From contig JNEM01012365.1 in the NCBI GenBank assembly GCA_000697335.1, positions 1 to 21,544 of the forward strand: DNA of 21,544 nt, given 5' to 3'. Each line of letters starts with the position of its first letter. Within the stretch, counting starts at the first letter, position 1. Below the pieces are notes generated by a model. That model did no database searches. It worked only from the letters and a program-made list of their open reading frames with translations, and had not been told where the DNA came from. Both the position numbers and the translations under genes were made by a program. The stretch comes from Conidiobolus incongruus B7586. Lineage: Eukaryota; Entomophthoromycota; Entomophthoromycetes; Entomophthorales; Conidiobolaceae. Below are positions 1 to 10,059 of this stretch, one piece after another.

Positions 1-1366
1 AATTTTAATTTATATATTAAAAAAATATATTTATAAGTTTTTCATAAATAAATATTTAATCAAAATATATATAGTATTGATAATAAAATTTTAAATTATT
101 AAAAATCATCTTTAAATAATAATAATGATTTAATTTATGAAAATATTAAATCAGAAATAAAAATATAATATAATATTAACCAGGGTAATTCAAGTATTTC
201 AAAAGATTTTTATAAGTCATTAAATATTGAATTAAACTTAATAAAAAACTATTGCAGTAAAAATCAAAATTGAGTTCCTTAATTGAATTAGTTTTTTAAT
301 AATTAAATAATAAATTATCAAACAAACATATTAAACAACCTATTTATAATAAATTTTATAACTAAATTAATTTTGTATTGGATTTTTAATAATAGATTTT
401 TCGTTAATAAAATGTTAATATAATATTAGCTATAAATTTTTAAAATTAATCTTTATATAATATCTAATAATTTTATAATAAAAATGCGATTTATTATTTA
501 GCATTAAAAAATGATGTAATAAAAATTAATATCAAAAATTAAATATATAAATAAGGAAATAATTATATAAAATTATTATAATAATTTATATATATTAAAT
601 GATCATTTTGACCTTATATAATTCTAATTCATAATTTTATTAATAATTAAAAGTTAGAATTTAAATAAATTTAATTGGTTTTATAATTAATCATTTGTTA
701 GGAACATCATGCTTAATTTAATCATAAAGTAATTACTAATACAAATTGAGAATAAATTTTGATATTTGAGACTATAAAAGGATAAGATGAAATTCATAAA
801 ATAATTAGACTAATTATTTTATGGTTCCTTTGTTACCGAAAATATCCATAGATTAGGCTTGTTATAAAAATATCAATCTAAAAATATAAAGATCGTTATA
901 TTATTGATTCAAGTTGGATATAAATATTGCCAATATAATTGTATTTTATATTTTAAAAAAATTGGTAAAATGGAAAGTTGAGCTTTTAATTGCTTAATTT
1001 AAAACTTAAATATTTAATTGAAAATTAATTATATAAAAAATGATTATAGACTCTTTTGATTTACAGGAACAAAACAAAACTAATAATAATATCATATTAT
1101 TGTAATGAATTTCATTTATTTTTGACAAGTTTTACTATTGTGTTTTTAAAATCATCAGCTTAATTTTAAATGCTACAAAATATTAATTATTTGAAACTTT
1201 TTGAATTTCTCAAAATTATTTCATAATTATGTAATAAAATAGGTAAAAGTTATTCCTAATATAAAAATTCATCCCATAAATATTTAATTAACTATAAATT
1301 GGAATTTACAACAGTCCCTGATCTCAAATCTTTCAAATCCACAAAACAATACAATTTTACAACACC
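1..1366. other. AT-rich gene-free flank
   Basis: This stretch is almost entirely A and T, with stops in all frames and no recognisable exon, tRNA box or terminal repeat. The last 60 or so bases before 1367 become richer in C (CA- and TC-containing words), as expected for a 5' leader of the Nudix gene. I see nothing else in it. Confidence 0.7.
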
Positions 1367-2165
1367 ATGCCGCCACTAAAAACTTCACACCTGTTGAAAA
1401 TCAACACACAAATCGAAATTCAACTCACGCACCAAACACCTATCAACTGGGATCCCATTCTCAACTTCAAACCTTTTCAAATTTGGCAACGGAATTTTTT
1501 AAAAAATAATGTGAGTAGCCAATTGAGAGTGGAGAAGATAGAAATTCAGCAGTGCGATTACTTTAAGGGTGATAAGTTGGGATTTTTGAAGTTTAAAGTT
1601 TTGAATGATAAGAATATACCCGGTATAGTAGTTTTGGTAAGTTTGTCGAATATTATCAAGATATTTTTATTAATGAATTTAGAGAGGTGAATCTGTAGGT
1701 ATTTTAATAATTGTTGAAGATATTGATAACCCCAAACATCAGTATACTCTTTTGGTGCAGCAGCCGAGATTAGCTATTCCAAATCCTTTGTATTATGAAA
1801 TGCCAGCTGGAATGTTGGACGGCGATAAAAATGTTAAAGGGAAGGCAATTGAAGAAATTAGAGAAGAGACCGGGCTATCGATTGAAGCTAGAGACCTTGA
1901 TGACCTCCTAAAACCTTTAGAATTGAATGAAGATGGCGTAATGACGTCACCAGGGCTGTTGGATGAAGCTATGAGTTTGTATTATGTTCGCAAGAAGATG
2001 ACCTCTGAAGAGATCCAAAAGTTAGATGGTCAATTAAAGGGAAATAGAGACGATGGCGAATTGATCAGTATTCGATTAGTTCCTTTGAATCAAGTAGCTA
2101 AATTTACTAATGATATCAAAACATTATTCAGCTGTCAGTTATTTTCAAATTACTTTCAACAATAA
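1367..2165 (+). CDS. Nudix hydrolase, sugar-nucleotide diphosphatase type (two exons)
   Basis: Exons are 1367-1636 and 1683-2165. The 46 bp intron runs from GTAAGT to TTAG in phase 0, and the joined product is 250 residues. The fold-defining Nudix box lies at residues 133-155: G133, E148, E151, E152 and G154 are present. The usual first Glu is Lys139 and the usual Arg is Glu147. The strands before the box (GIVVLRGESVGILIIVED, then LLVQQPRLAI) and the downstream SPGLLDE and GELISIRLVP segments match fungal and plant ADP-sugar/UDP-sugar diphosphatases (AtNUDX14-like), which cleave nucleotide sugars to NMP and sugar phosphate using Mg2+. There is no signal peptide, so the enzyme is probably cytosolic. 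Without the intron, the first frame stops after 107 residues and lacks the catalytic half. The ATG at 1367 follows a C/A-rich leader. Substrate is inferred from family resemblance only. Confidence 0.88.
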
Positions 2166-2408
2166 ACTTTTTTCGATTAACTTTTCCTAATCAAACTCAC
2201 AACACAATTTTTTTTAATTTCTATACAAATTCCTATCCAATAACATTATAATAATGGTTTTAATCTAGTTATTCATCGTTATTACGATAACTGTAACTAA
2301 TTTTCGAATCATATTTACCTATCTAATCCAATTCATTATAGCTTCCACTTTATATCGTATTAGTTAGCTAGCTAATCCACAATATGCCCCGATACTTCTC
2401 ATCCTCTA
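2166..2408. other. Intergenic spacer after the Nudix gene
   Basis: Short 3' region, less AT-extreme than the deserts. A second ATG near 2385 opens a 24-codon frame overlapping the start of the small spliced gene that follows. It has no donor site and I did not call it. Confidence 0.4.
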
Positions 2409-2607
2409 ATGCATACACGTTTTACAATACTAGCTCTATCTCTGGTCACTTCGCTTGACTTGGGACCAATTGAAGTAAGTAATAAAAACCATATAAATAT
2501 CATATTATTAATTTTGAATTTAGATGACGCTTCACAGAGCTAGAACCAGTTTATTAAGTTTTGCAATTTTATTTGATTTGGTTTTGTGTATTGAATTATA
2601 TGGATAG
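2409..2607 (+). CDS. Possible 49-residue spliced hydrophobic micro-protein
   Basis: Exon 1 (2409-2474, 22 codons) and exon 2 (2524-2607, 27 codons plus TAG) are separated by a 49 bp intron, GTAAGT to TTTAG, in phase 0. That is the same length and the same splice signals as the introns of the AVL9 gene in this window. The product is mostly hydrophobic in both halves (exon 1 FTILALSLVTSLDLG, exon 2 LLSFAILFDLVLCIEL) with a basic HRAR stretch between, so it could be a small membrane protein. I do not recognise the family. Exon 2 itself begins with ATG. The strong splice consensus and in-frame continuation argue for a gene; the short length and lack of homology recognition argue caution. It could also be the end of a longer transcript or a non-coding spliced RNA. 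Confidence 0.4.
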
Positions 2608-3058
2608 AAAGGAAGATTTTTACAATAATAATTTTTTATCCATTTATAATTCTTTGCATACGTGCTCAGATAAGAAGAATGGACTTAACTAATGAAAAGA
2701 TTTTGCTGTATAATATTAAGTTTTTGATCCTACTCACTCAAATAATTTCAATCCTAATAGACTAGTATTTTACCTGTATTCAGGTAATATATTCAGTATC
2801 AACTTTTGATTTCTTCTATTTCTTATTAATTCTGGAGTTGACTTGAATATGTCTTGCAGCATCACCTAAATCACTGCTAATTACTATTCAGCTTTACATA
2901 TCCATCACAATAATTCTGATTGATAAACTTAGACCCATAATTTTTATTTACAATCAAAAATTATAAATCTATCTCAAACCAGTTTTCAAATAACACGTAT
3001 CAATTTAATAAAATTTTTTATCCTAAATTACCATTAACAGCTTTTGTTTTTTTCAATA
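2608..3058. other. Intergenic spacer with a perfect short inverted repeat
   Basis: No confident gene. A 30-codon frame starting at 2600 overlaps the end of the preceding small gene and has no support. A perfect inverted repeat TTACCTG-TATT-CAGGTAA lies at 2770-2787. The remainder is probably the promoter of the gene starting at 3059. Confidence 0.45.
2770..2787. repeat. Perfect 7 bp inverted repeat with a 4 nt loop
   Basis: The arms TTACCTG and CAGGTAA flank TATT. This could be a dyad binding site for a regulator or a small hairpin. Its position about 270 bp upstream of the two-exon membrane-protein gene fits a promoter element, but that is inference. Confidence 0.35.
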
Positions 3059-3510
3059 ATGAATCAACTTAACAATATGATTCAAACATACATCCAACAG
3101 TATAAATATCTCTTTGTCTACTTTGTAGATTTTTTACATGCTTACACTTTCTCTATTTCCCATTATATCGCAAAACATTTTACTGAGGACGCTAATACTT
3201 CCCATCCTATCTTGTATACCTGCATTACTATTTTATCACTATTTTTGCCTCTTTGGTTTAGTTTGAAAATATTTGAAGTAAATTATATAAATATTATTAA
3301 TTATTTATAATATTGATTATATTCATTATATTTTAGGCTACTATTCGCACCGTACGCAAAAGTTTATTTTATTTAATGATTATATTCTCAGGGATTGTTA
3401 TCTATGCCATTTATACTAATCAATTAGAAGAACTTTACTACCACGATTATTTTTATCCAATTCACAATTTTTTTCACGAATTATTGAATAAGAGAAATAA
3501 ATTTAATTAA
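3059..3510 (+). CDS. Unrecognised 130-residue protein with two membrane segments (two exons)
   Basis: Exons are 3059-3277 (73 codons) and 3337-3510 (57 codons plus TAA). The 59 bp intron runs from GTAAAT to TTTTAG in phase 0. I start at the first real ATG, 3059; the frame is open slightly upstream but has no ATG. The product has an amphipathic, Tyr/Phe-rich N-terminus, one likely membrane span at about residues 50-70 and a second at about 83-100. A basic linker (TIRTVRK) joins them, and the tail is aromatic and charged. That suggests a small two-pass protein of an internal membrane. I cannot assign a family. The gene converges on the glucanase gene with 20 bp between stop codons. An AATAAA at 3513-3518 may serve 3' end formation. 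Confidence 0.72.
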
Positions 3511-3530
3511 TTAATAAAATTTATTGTATA

Positions 3531-4943
3531 TTATTGAAATGATTTGATCCATCCCTCTTTCAAACCGTCAAGGTAGCTCCACTCTTTCGACGTCTCCGTC
3601 TTAAAATTCCAGTACACCCAGCCTGCTCCCTGTTCATAGGCGGAGATTTGAGCGTTGAAGTAATTACTCAGGAATTGGCGGTATTGGGAGTCGAATGAAA
3701 TAGATCCTACTTCTTCAAGACATTTAGTGTGATCTGAGTTCCAGATTTTGCATCGTCCTGTTGCTAAGCTCCATTCGCCGACAATGAATTGATAGGGTGA
3801 ACTGGTTAATTGTTGTCCCTGTTCTTTCGTAAGATTGAGGTGACCTTGTTCGTCAAGAGCTAGCATTGCATCTGTGTATAGGTGGTAGATGTGGGTATCT
3901 ACAATTGCTTGATTCCAATTCTTATCTACAGGTAATTCATTCCATTGGGGAATTGGCTTAAATGTATCATGCATAATTATTTTGAGATTTGGTAACTTGG
4001 CATTTACCATTGCATATCCCTTAGAATAATAGTCAGCGAGCTTACTTTGGTTGAGAGCCGATCCTACCGGCTCATTAACCAGTTCGAAAGAATGAATGAC
4101 GCCGGAGTTATAATATGGCAAGAGAACTTGATTTATAATGTTCTCCAGGACGTCAATACTCCTCTCAACCGTTCCACTGTCCCAAGTCCATTTCACATCC
4201 CCTTTCTTGCCACTATTGTCAAATCCATTCTGAGACCCTGGCAAGCCGTGAAAATCGACCATCACCTTCATACCGAGCTGACTCGCCCATCTGATAGCCT
4301 GATGCATATAAGGAACAGCACCCTGGACGTACGGTTCACTCTCACTAGCATTAAACGACCAATAACCAATTGGAATCCTGACCAGGTTGATACCAGCGTC
4401 CCTCAATGTCTTCAGCTCGTCGAACTTGACCCATGACTTCCAATGCTTCTCAAGCCTCTGAGCGCATTCCGCTTTACCCAAAATTCTGCAGAATTCCCAC
4501 TCATCTACGGCACTGTCCGGCAGGCCATTGTATAAACTGGGTGTTAGCCATCTCTCCAAAATTAGCCAGCCCCCTAGATTAACTCCACGTAGTTTTGTGA
4601 ATTGGGTGCCATTGACAGGAAGTGGGTAATTGGGATGAATATTGTTGAATTGTTCTCCATCGACCACTATATTAAAAGTATTATTATAAGAACTATTGAT
4701 ATATTCTGTGGAATTCCAATTATTTCTATCTCCTCCTGGAATCCAATTCCCATCATCTAAAGACTCCAAACTTCGTCCAAGTATTCCACCATTGGAATCA
4801 GCATCATGAAATTGATCTGACTGTGTCAAATTATTTTGCCTATAGTAATCGTTGCCAGTTCTCCAATTTTCCAGTATTTGATCACTAGCAACAATTGCCA
4901 ACAAACAATTACACCAAACTAAATTTGACAACATTTTTAACAT
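3531..4943 (-). CDS. EXG1: Secreted exo-1,3-beta-glucanase, GH5 family (intronless)
   Basis: A 470-residue product reading from the ATG at 4943. Residues 1-20 form a hydrophobic signal peptide. An Asn/Asp-rich linker follows to about residue 112, then a complete GH5 subfamily 9 domain starting at KLRGVNLGGWLILERWLTPS. The acid/base Glu291 sits in the NEP motif and the nucleophile Glu390 in GEWS. Arg189 in RIPIGYW, the HGLPGSQNGFDNSG loop and His351 are also present. The enzyme releases glucose from non-reducing ends of beta-1,3-glucan in wall remodelling. Eight N-glycosylation sequons are visible (N38, N77, N83, N87, N111, N198, N298, N370), most of them in the linker. I see no clear Kex2 Lys-Arg site after the signal peptide. 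Paralogues EXG2 or SPR1 are alternatives for the exact name, though no C-terminal GPI signal is present. Confidence 0.93.
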   Translation of the reverse strand: MLKMLSNLVWCNCLLAIVASDQILENWRTGNDYYRQNNLTQSDQFHDADSNGGILGRSLESLDDGNWIPGGDRNNWNSTEYINSSYNNTFNIVVDGEQFNNIHPNYPLPVNGTQFTKLRGVNLGGWLILERWLTPSLYNGLPDSAVDEWEFCRILGKAECAQRLEKHWKSWVKFDELKTLRDAGINLVRIPIGYWSFNASESEPYVQGAVPYMHQAIRWASQLGMKVMVDFHGLPGSQNGFDNSGKKGDVKWTWDSGTVERSIDVLENIINQVLLPYYNSGVIHSFELVNEPVGSALNQSKLADYYSKGYAMVNAKLPNLKIIMHDTFKPIPQWNELPVDKNWNQAIVDTHIYHLYTDAMLALDEQGHLNLTKEQGQQLTSSPYQFIVGEWSLATGRCKIWNSDHTKCLEEVGSISFDSQYRQFLSNYFNAQISAYEQGAGWVYWNFKTETSKEWSYLDGLKEGWIKSFQ

Positions 4944-7900
4944 TAATTAGATTTTCGAGGCATTGGGCTACCAACCTTGATATAAATAGTATACAATATA
5001 GCTATGGCATCTTTCGATATTAACCAATTTAGCATAAAAATTGACTAAACCCTTAAATTTAAATCTTAAGAATTATTATAGCTTTGCATGACTTCAAATG
5101 CGAATTTAATCCTTAAAATTAAATTAAAATTTACTCGATTTGGTTATTTGTATACTTCAAAAATAATCAACGAATTGAAACTTTGACAGTGTACAAGTTT
5201 TTCTGCACTGCTCTTCTGTAGAGATTTATAACAAAATGAAAATTTTCTAAATAAGATCGTATTAAGCTCATGCCTTTATGTTTTTTTATTTTAAGATCTG
5301 ATATAGTTGAAGCTTTTTACCACTTGTTTAAACTATAGTTTTTGTTATTTTTTAAACTAAGACTTTTTCAGATTTCAATTTAATGACAAGATTTAAATAA
5401 TCATTTCTAGATGATACAGATGTATTGAAGTAATTGATATTCTTTTTAATTTGGATTTTAAACTGATGATTTTGGAATTTTGCGATTTAATTAAAGTTGA
5501 TTTCTAAATAAAAATGCATAGTAATTTAGAGGTGTTATCATTAAATCATTGAAATTGGAGTTTAGAAAATTTACTATACGAGCCAAAACTGAATATTTTG
5601 ATAAAGAAATTTTTTATCGAATCATCGAAAATAACTAATTTTTATTAATATTTTAAAATACATATTATATAATAATAAAGTTTTATTATTTTATGTTGAA
5701 TTACTAGTTATTGACTCAATAAACTATTTTAATTTTCGATATTAAATAATGAATACAGTAAAATATTTAATATAATACTTCTTGAATTAAAATCATCAAA
5801 TTTCATAAAATATAATAGAAAATTATAGAATATTTATAATATTTTGCATTTTACTATATATAAATAATCATATTTTAAAAATTATAATTCATAGCATTTT
5901 ATAATGTTTTCATATTAATTAAAATATATTCTATAAAGAAAAGATAATCTTTATTAGAATTTTATTATGATGATAATAGTCAAATTATATTTGGTTAAAT
6001 ATTTATTAGCGATCTTTTTTTATTTGAATTGAACTAACAATAAATTAATATGCAATGAAAGTATTCATTATTAAATAAAATACTAAGCTTGAATTCTTTA
6101 TATATATATTAAAATATAGGTTTTTAAAATTTATATTTCAATATTTTAAATATGAACAAAATTGGTGAGTTCAAAGTCTGCAATTTAAATTAATAGTGTA
6201 CTATATACAAACTCGATGATGCTGAATAGTTAATCCATAACATAATATAGTGATATACATATATATATTAAACATTCAAGCACTCAGGATAATATTATTT
6301 TTCACTCTAAAATTTTATCAATTTGAATACAATGAATTTAATTTTTCAACTTCATTGACATAGAAAAAAAAATTAAATTTAAAAATTGGATAAAAATAAA
6401 ATGGTGTATTTAATTTATATACTGTGAAAATTTTTAACTAAATATTTATGCTTTTATATATTTTTAATTAGTATGATCTATTCAAAATACCTATTCGATC
6501 TTAATTTATAGCATCAAATTGTAAATTTATTGGTTAAATAATATATAATTTAATTAATATAAAGGGAACTGATAATGATTGTATTATTACTTATATTAAA
6601 CATTTTAAATATGAGTTCAAAATTAATATAAAAAAATTTAATATTTTATATGATTTCATCAAACTTTCAAATATATTAGAAACAAATATTATTATTTTTT
6701 GAAATTTAAATATTAAATCTACACATATTATTTTTTTTAATTAAAAGTATATTTATTACTAAATATCAGGAAATTGGATAGTTAATAGTTCAAAAAATTA
6801 TTATTACTTTATATTCAATCTTATATTTTGACTTTGATTTTTAATAATAAGTAATAGATTAAGTATAATGATTATATATAAAATAAAAATATAATAATCT
6901 TGAAGCTTGGTGTGTTTGGTAGAATTATTCATAGATCTAGTTAAGATTTATAATATTTAATTTTTGTATTATAATATATTAATTAATAGATGATATATTC
7001 CAAAACGATAACAATTTTCCAAAGTATTAAATGAGAACTTGGAAGTTTAATAGGACATCATTGAAATCTCAATTTTGGAAAATATTAAGTTATTTAATTT
7101 AATTATAAAAATTGTCTCATGTATAATATGATAACTAATTTAATAAATCATAAATTAGATAAATTCCTTATTATGAACACTAATGTTGAAAATTGGTAAA
7201 AATATATCTTTTAATAATATAATTAGATTAAATAATAACAATATTTGATCAATCATTAGTTAAAGTTCATTTTATTCTATTTTCGGTGCATGATAATAAT
7301 AGATAGAATCTTTTTATTTCTATATTTAATTTATGATTTTTAATAAATTTAATGAATAAAAATGCTTAATAGTGACAAAAATATTCCATTTTAGTTTATA
7401 TAAATTTAAGCTAATAGAATTGGTGATATAAATATTGGGTAATATTATTTAATATAATTAAATCACATTAATAATTTCATTTATATCATAATCCTCGATA
7501 TATTTTCAATTGTTTTATTTATTTATTTACATTCGAAATAATATAAGATTTAACTTTTAAAAAGTTCTTAATTGTAAATATACCGAATTTTAAATGATAA
7601 ATAAATATTCAAGTAATTAAAGGATGAGCGGAGTATCAAAATTGAGTTAATCTTATATAAAATTTTAAAATATTTGGAAACTACTAACGATTACCTTTGA
7701 ATCTAATAGAAAATTTTAATTTTGGTTAATAAATACATTAATAAATTATATATATTTTAACTATTAACCTCTCGAAAGAATTATATACTATATTAATAAG
7801 AAAAACTGTTATAATAAAATTCAACTCAGGTGTACTAGCTAAAAATATATAGATACAGTGCATCACATGAAGTCACATTTTAAAAAGCAACTAAAGTCAA

Positions 7901-9284
7901 AGTAGCATTACCAAATCTCGGAATGGGTTAATCATTATGAAACTAATCCCTAACCAATATCTAATTTTTCCACTAATTTGGTAATAAGCTATACCCTTAA
8001 TAATTCAAAATATAGGAGTTATTTCCAAACTGTTGAATATAATATTAAAGATTGAGTTTTTCTTTGGATTGAATACTATGTGATAATACGTTAGATTTCA
8101 AATCTACATTTAAATAAGGTTTTGATTAACTAAATATTGATACTTAATGAATCGATATTTTATTAGTGATTACAAACTATTATTCAAAAAAGAGTATTCC
8201 GTTAAAAATCATTGTAATGTTACTCTCAAAGATCTTGAATATTCGTTAGCAGATATGATAAATTTTAATGATAGACAAAATATTCCAGAGTTAAAGTTAT
8301 AATAGCATAACAATCATCAGTTATCAAATCGATTTAACACTATTGATCAAAAAAAATAAGATGTCCTAGTTTACTAAGAATAGTTAGCATAAATTAAATG
8401 TTTCATGGATATTTCTAAAAAAAATATTGAATCTTCTTAATATTTTATATTTAACATCAAAAATAGTTCTAAATATTTGATATTTTGTTAAATTTGATAG
8501 GTTTTTTATATCATTGACTATAATTTAGCATTGAATGAACTAATTTAAGTAATTGAGATTATGCTATAATTATTATTTTATATTAGTAGTATATACTAAT
8601 TTATCAATATTGTTAATTATTATTATAGTTCATAATATCATCATAATACTTTCTTATTGTTAAAGGGTTCTTTACTAATAACTTAATTCTTTATTTCAAT
8701 CAAAAAAATTGAAATTGTCACTTAATTATCTATAAAATTATTTTATTTTTATTTTTATTCCATATTGATAAAATCCCAATCAAGAAAAATCCTGAAAATT
8801 ATTTCCAAAGCTTGTTAGGTTAAACGTTGTATCAGTATAAAAAAATTTTTCAGCCAAGGTATCGTAGAGTTTTTTAAAGATTTATTAGTTTATACTTGGT
8901 GCAAGACTACTCATTTAGTGCACAGTATTTGATCCGAGCTAGACTTGATGATATTTTTGTAGTTTCAATGAATTCATCATCTTTTAGAATAAGGATATTT
9001 TTTTGTTCATCTCCCGTTGTCAAGATCCAATGAAATGTACTCATTATCCATTCATTTCAGGTCGTAAGATTTAATGTGAATTTCTTTGTGAATTTAAGAT
9101 TTCATATTTATATTAATGCGAATAAAGTTATTATTGTTATTTAACATAATTTCATAATTTTGGGTTGATCAATATATGTAAATATTATTTATTTAATAAT
9201 AAAAGTGATAATATAGCGAAATTGATAAGAAAAGTAATAGAGTATTGAAGACTTACTATATATGCAATATATTTTGGTGATTCA
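4944..9284. other. AT-rich gene desert
   Basis: About 4.3 kb with stops in every frame and no exon-like block. The first 250 bp are presumably the glucanase promoter. A slightly less AT-rich patch at about 7860-8000 contains an inverted repeat (listed separately), and another at about 8800-9080 shows mixed composition but no open frame. I saw no tRNA B-box, no transposase signature and no terminal repeats. Old decayed repeats cannot be excluded. Confidence 0.6.
7907..7985. repeat. Inverted repeat closing a 79 nt segment
   Basis: ATTACCAAAT at 7907-7916 pairs perfectly with ATTTGGTAAT at 7976-7985. Pairing can continue outward with a small bulge (GTAGC against GCTATAC). The interior is richer in G and C than its surroundings. 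It could be a hairpin RNA, a tiny MITE-like relic or chance. Confidence 0.3.
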
Positions 9285-9362
9285 ATCAAGAAGACCTCCT
9301 TCTCCCTCCTGATTTAATACTCCACTTTCTATTCTCCCTCCTTCTTCCCCTCAAATTTCCTT
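9285..9362 (+). promoter_or_regulatory. Polypyrimidine tract upstream of the kinase gene
   Basis: A cluster of CCTCC, CTCCC and TCCCC words in otherwise AT-only DNA, with strong C/T excess on this strand. It includes a CCCCT element like the fungal stress response element. It lies about 700-775 bp upstream of the kinase ATG. A role as upstream activating or nucleosome-excluding DNA is inference. Confidence 0.35.
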
Positions 9363-10059
9363 ATCAATTTAAAGTGTTACAAATTACTATTAAAATTTAT
9401 ATTTAAAATTTTATTTGGTTGACTTATTTTTAAATATAACAAATATATAAAATTTGATATATTTGAATTTTTCATCGAGTATAGTTCATTAGTTGTATGA
9501 ATGGCTTGGTATTGTTGGGGGATTTACAATATTATAAATTTAACGTCTATTAATATTAAAGTTAAACAATACATCATACTGAATATGAATTAAATTAATC
9601 AATTATGATGACTTGAAAAAAATCTAATCTTTTCCAAAACTAGCTTATTTGATCACTTTTATTACCCGAATTAACCAATTCCCATTAGCTACTTTACCAA
9701 AATCCTATTGAACCCTTATTTACCCCAATTCACTTCAATATAAAATCAAATAGTCCTAAGATGATAATTGTTTACAGGAAATTTTTAATATTGGAATTAG
9801 TATAAATACCTATTGATTATCCCATTCAATTCACTTTTTATCCTTTGATAAAATTCTCAGTTTGATTCAATTCAATCAACTGTTTTTGTGACGTTGTACC
9901 ACATTATTCAAAGTTCCACGTTTATCTATACCAAATTTCACCTTTAATTTATCTAGAATTTAAGGTTACAGGTTATTAGCGCCTCTGAACATTATTCAAA
10001 TTCTATATAAACTTCCTTAATTATAATTTATCTGTAATTTGTTTTTTGCTGGTCATAAA
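9363..10059 (+). promoter_or_regulatory. Probable promoter and leader of the kinase gene
   Basis: Base composition becomes more mixed from about 9640 onward. TATA-like boxes occur at 9801-9808 (TATAAATA) and 10004-10011 (TATATAAA), the latter 49 bp before the ATG at 10060. No open reading frame of note lies here on either strand. Confidence 0.4.

Noticed and set aside
1-1300. A further copy of the ~1.07 kb repeat or the Tc1 ends in the left flank
   Set aside because: I found no match to the landmark words of the repeat unit or to the 35 bp inverted ends; resemblance is only general AT richness.
2385-2459. 24-codon frame starting at an upstream ATG
   Set aside because: It ends in a stop before any donor site and overlaps the better-supported spliced frame at 2409.
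4047-4436. 129-codon plus-strand frame opposite the glucanase gene
   Set aside because: It is the antisense shadow of conserved GH5 coding sequence and has no recognisable domain.
5000-9200. Possible tRNA or other structured RNA genes in the desert
   Set aside because: I looked for A/B-box-like words and cloverleaf arms; the only near-match words lacked the rest of the structure.
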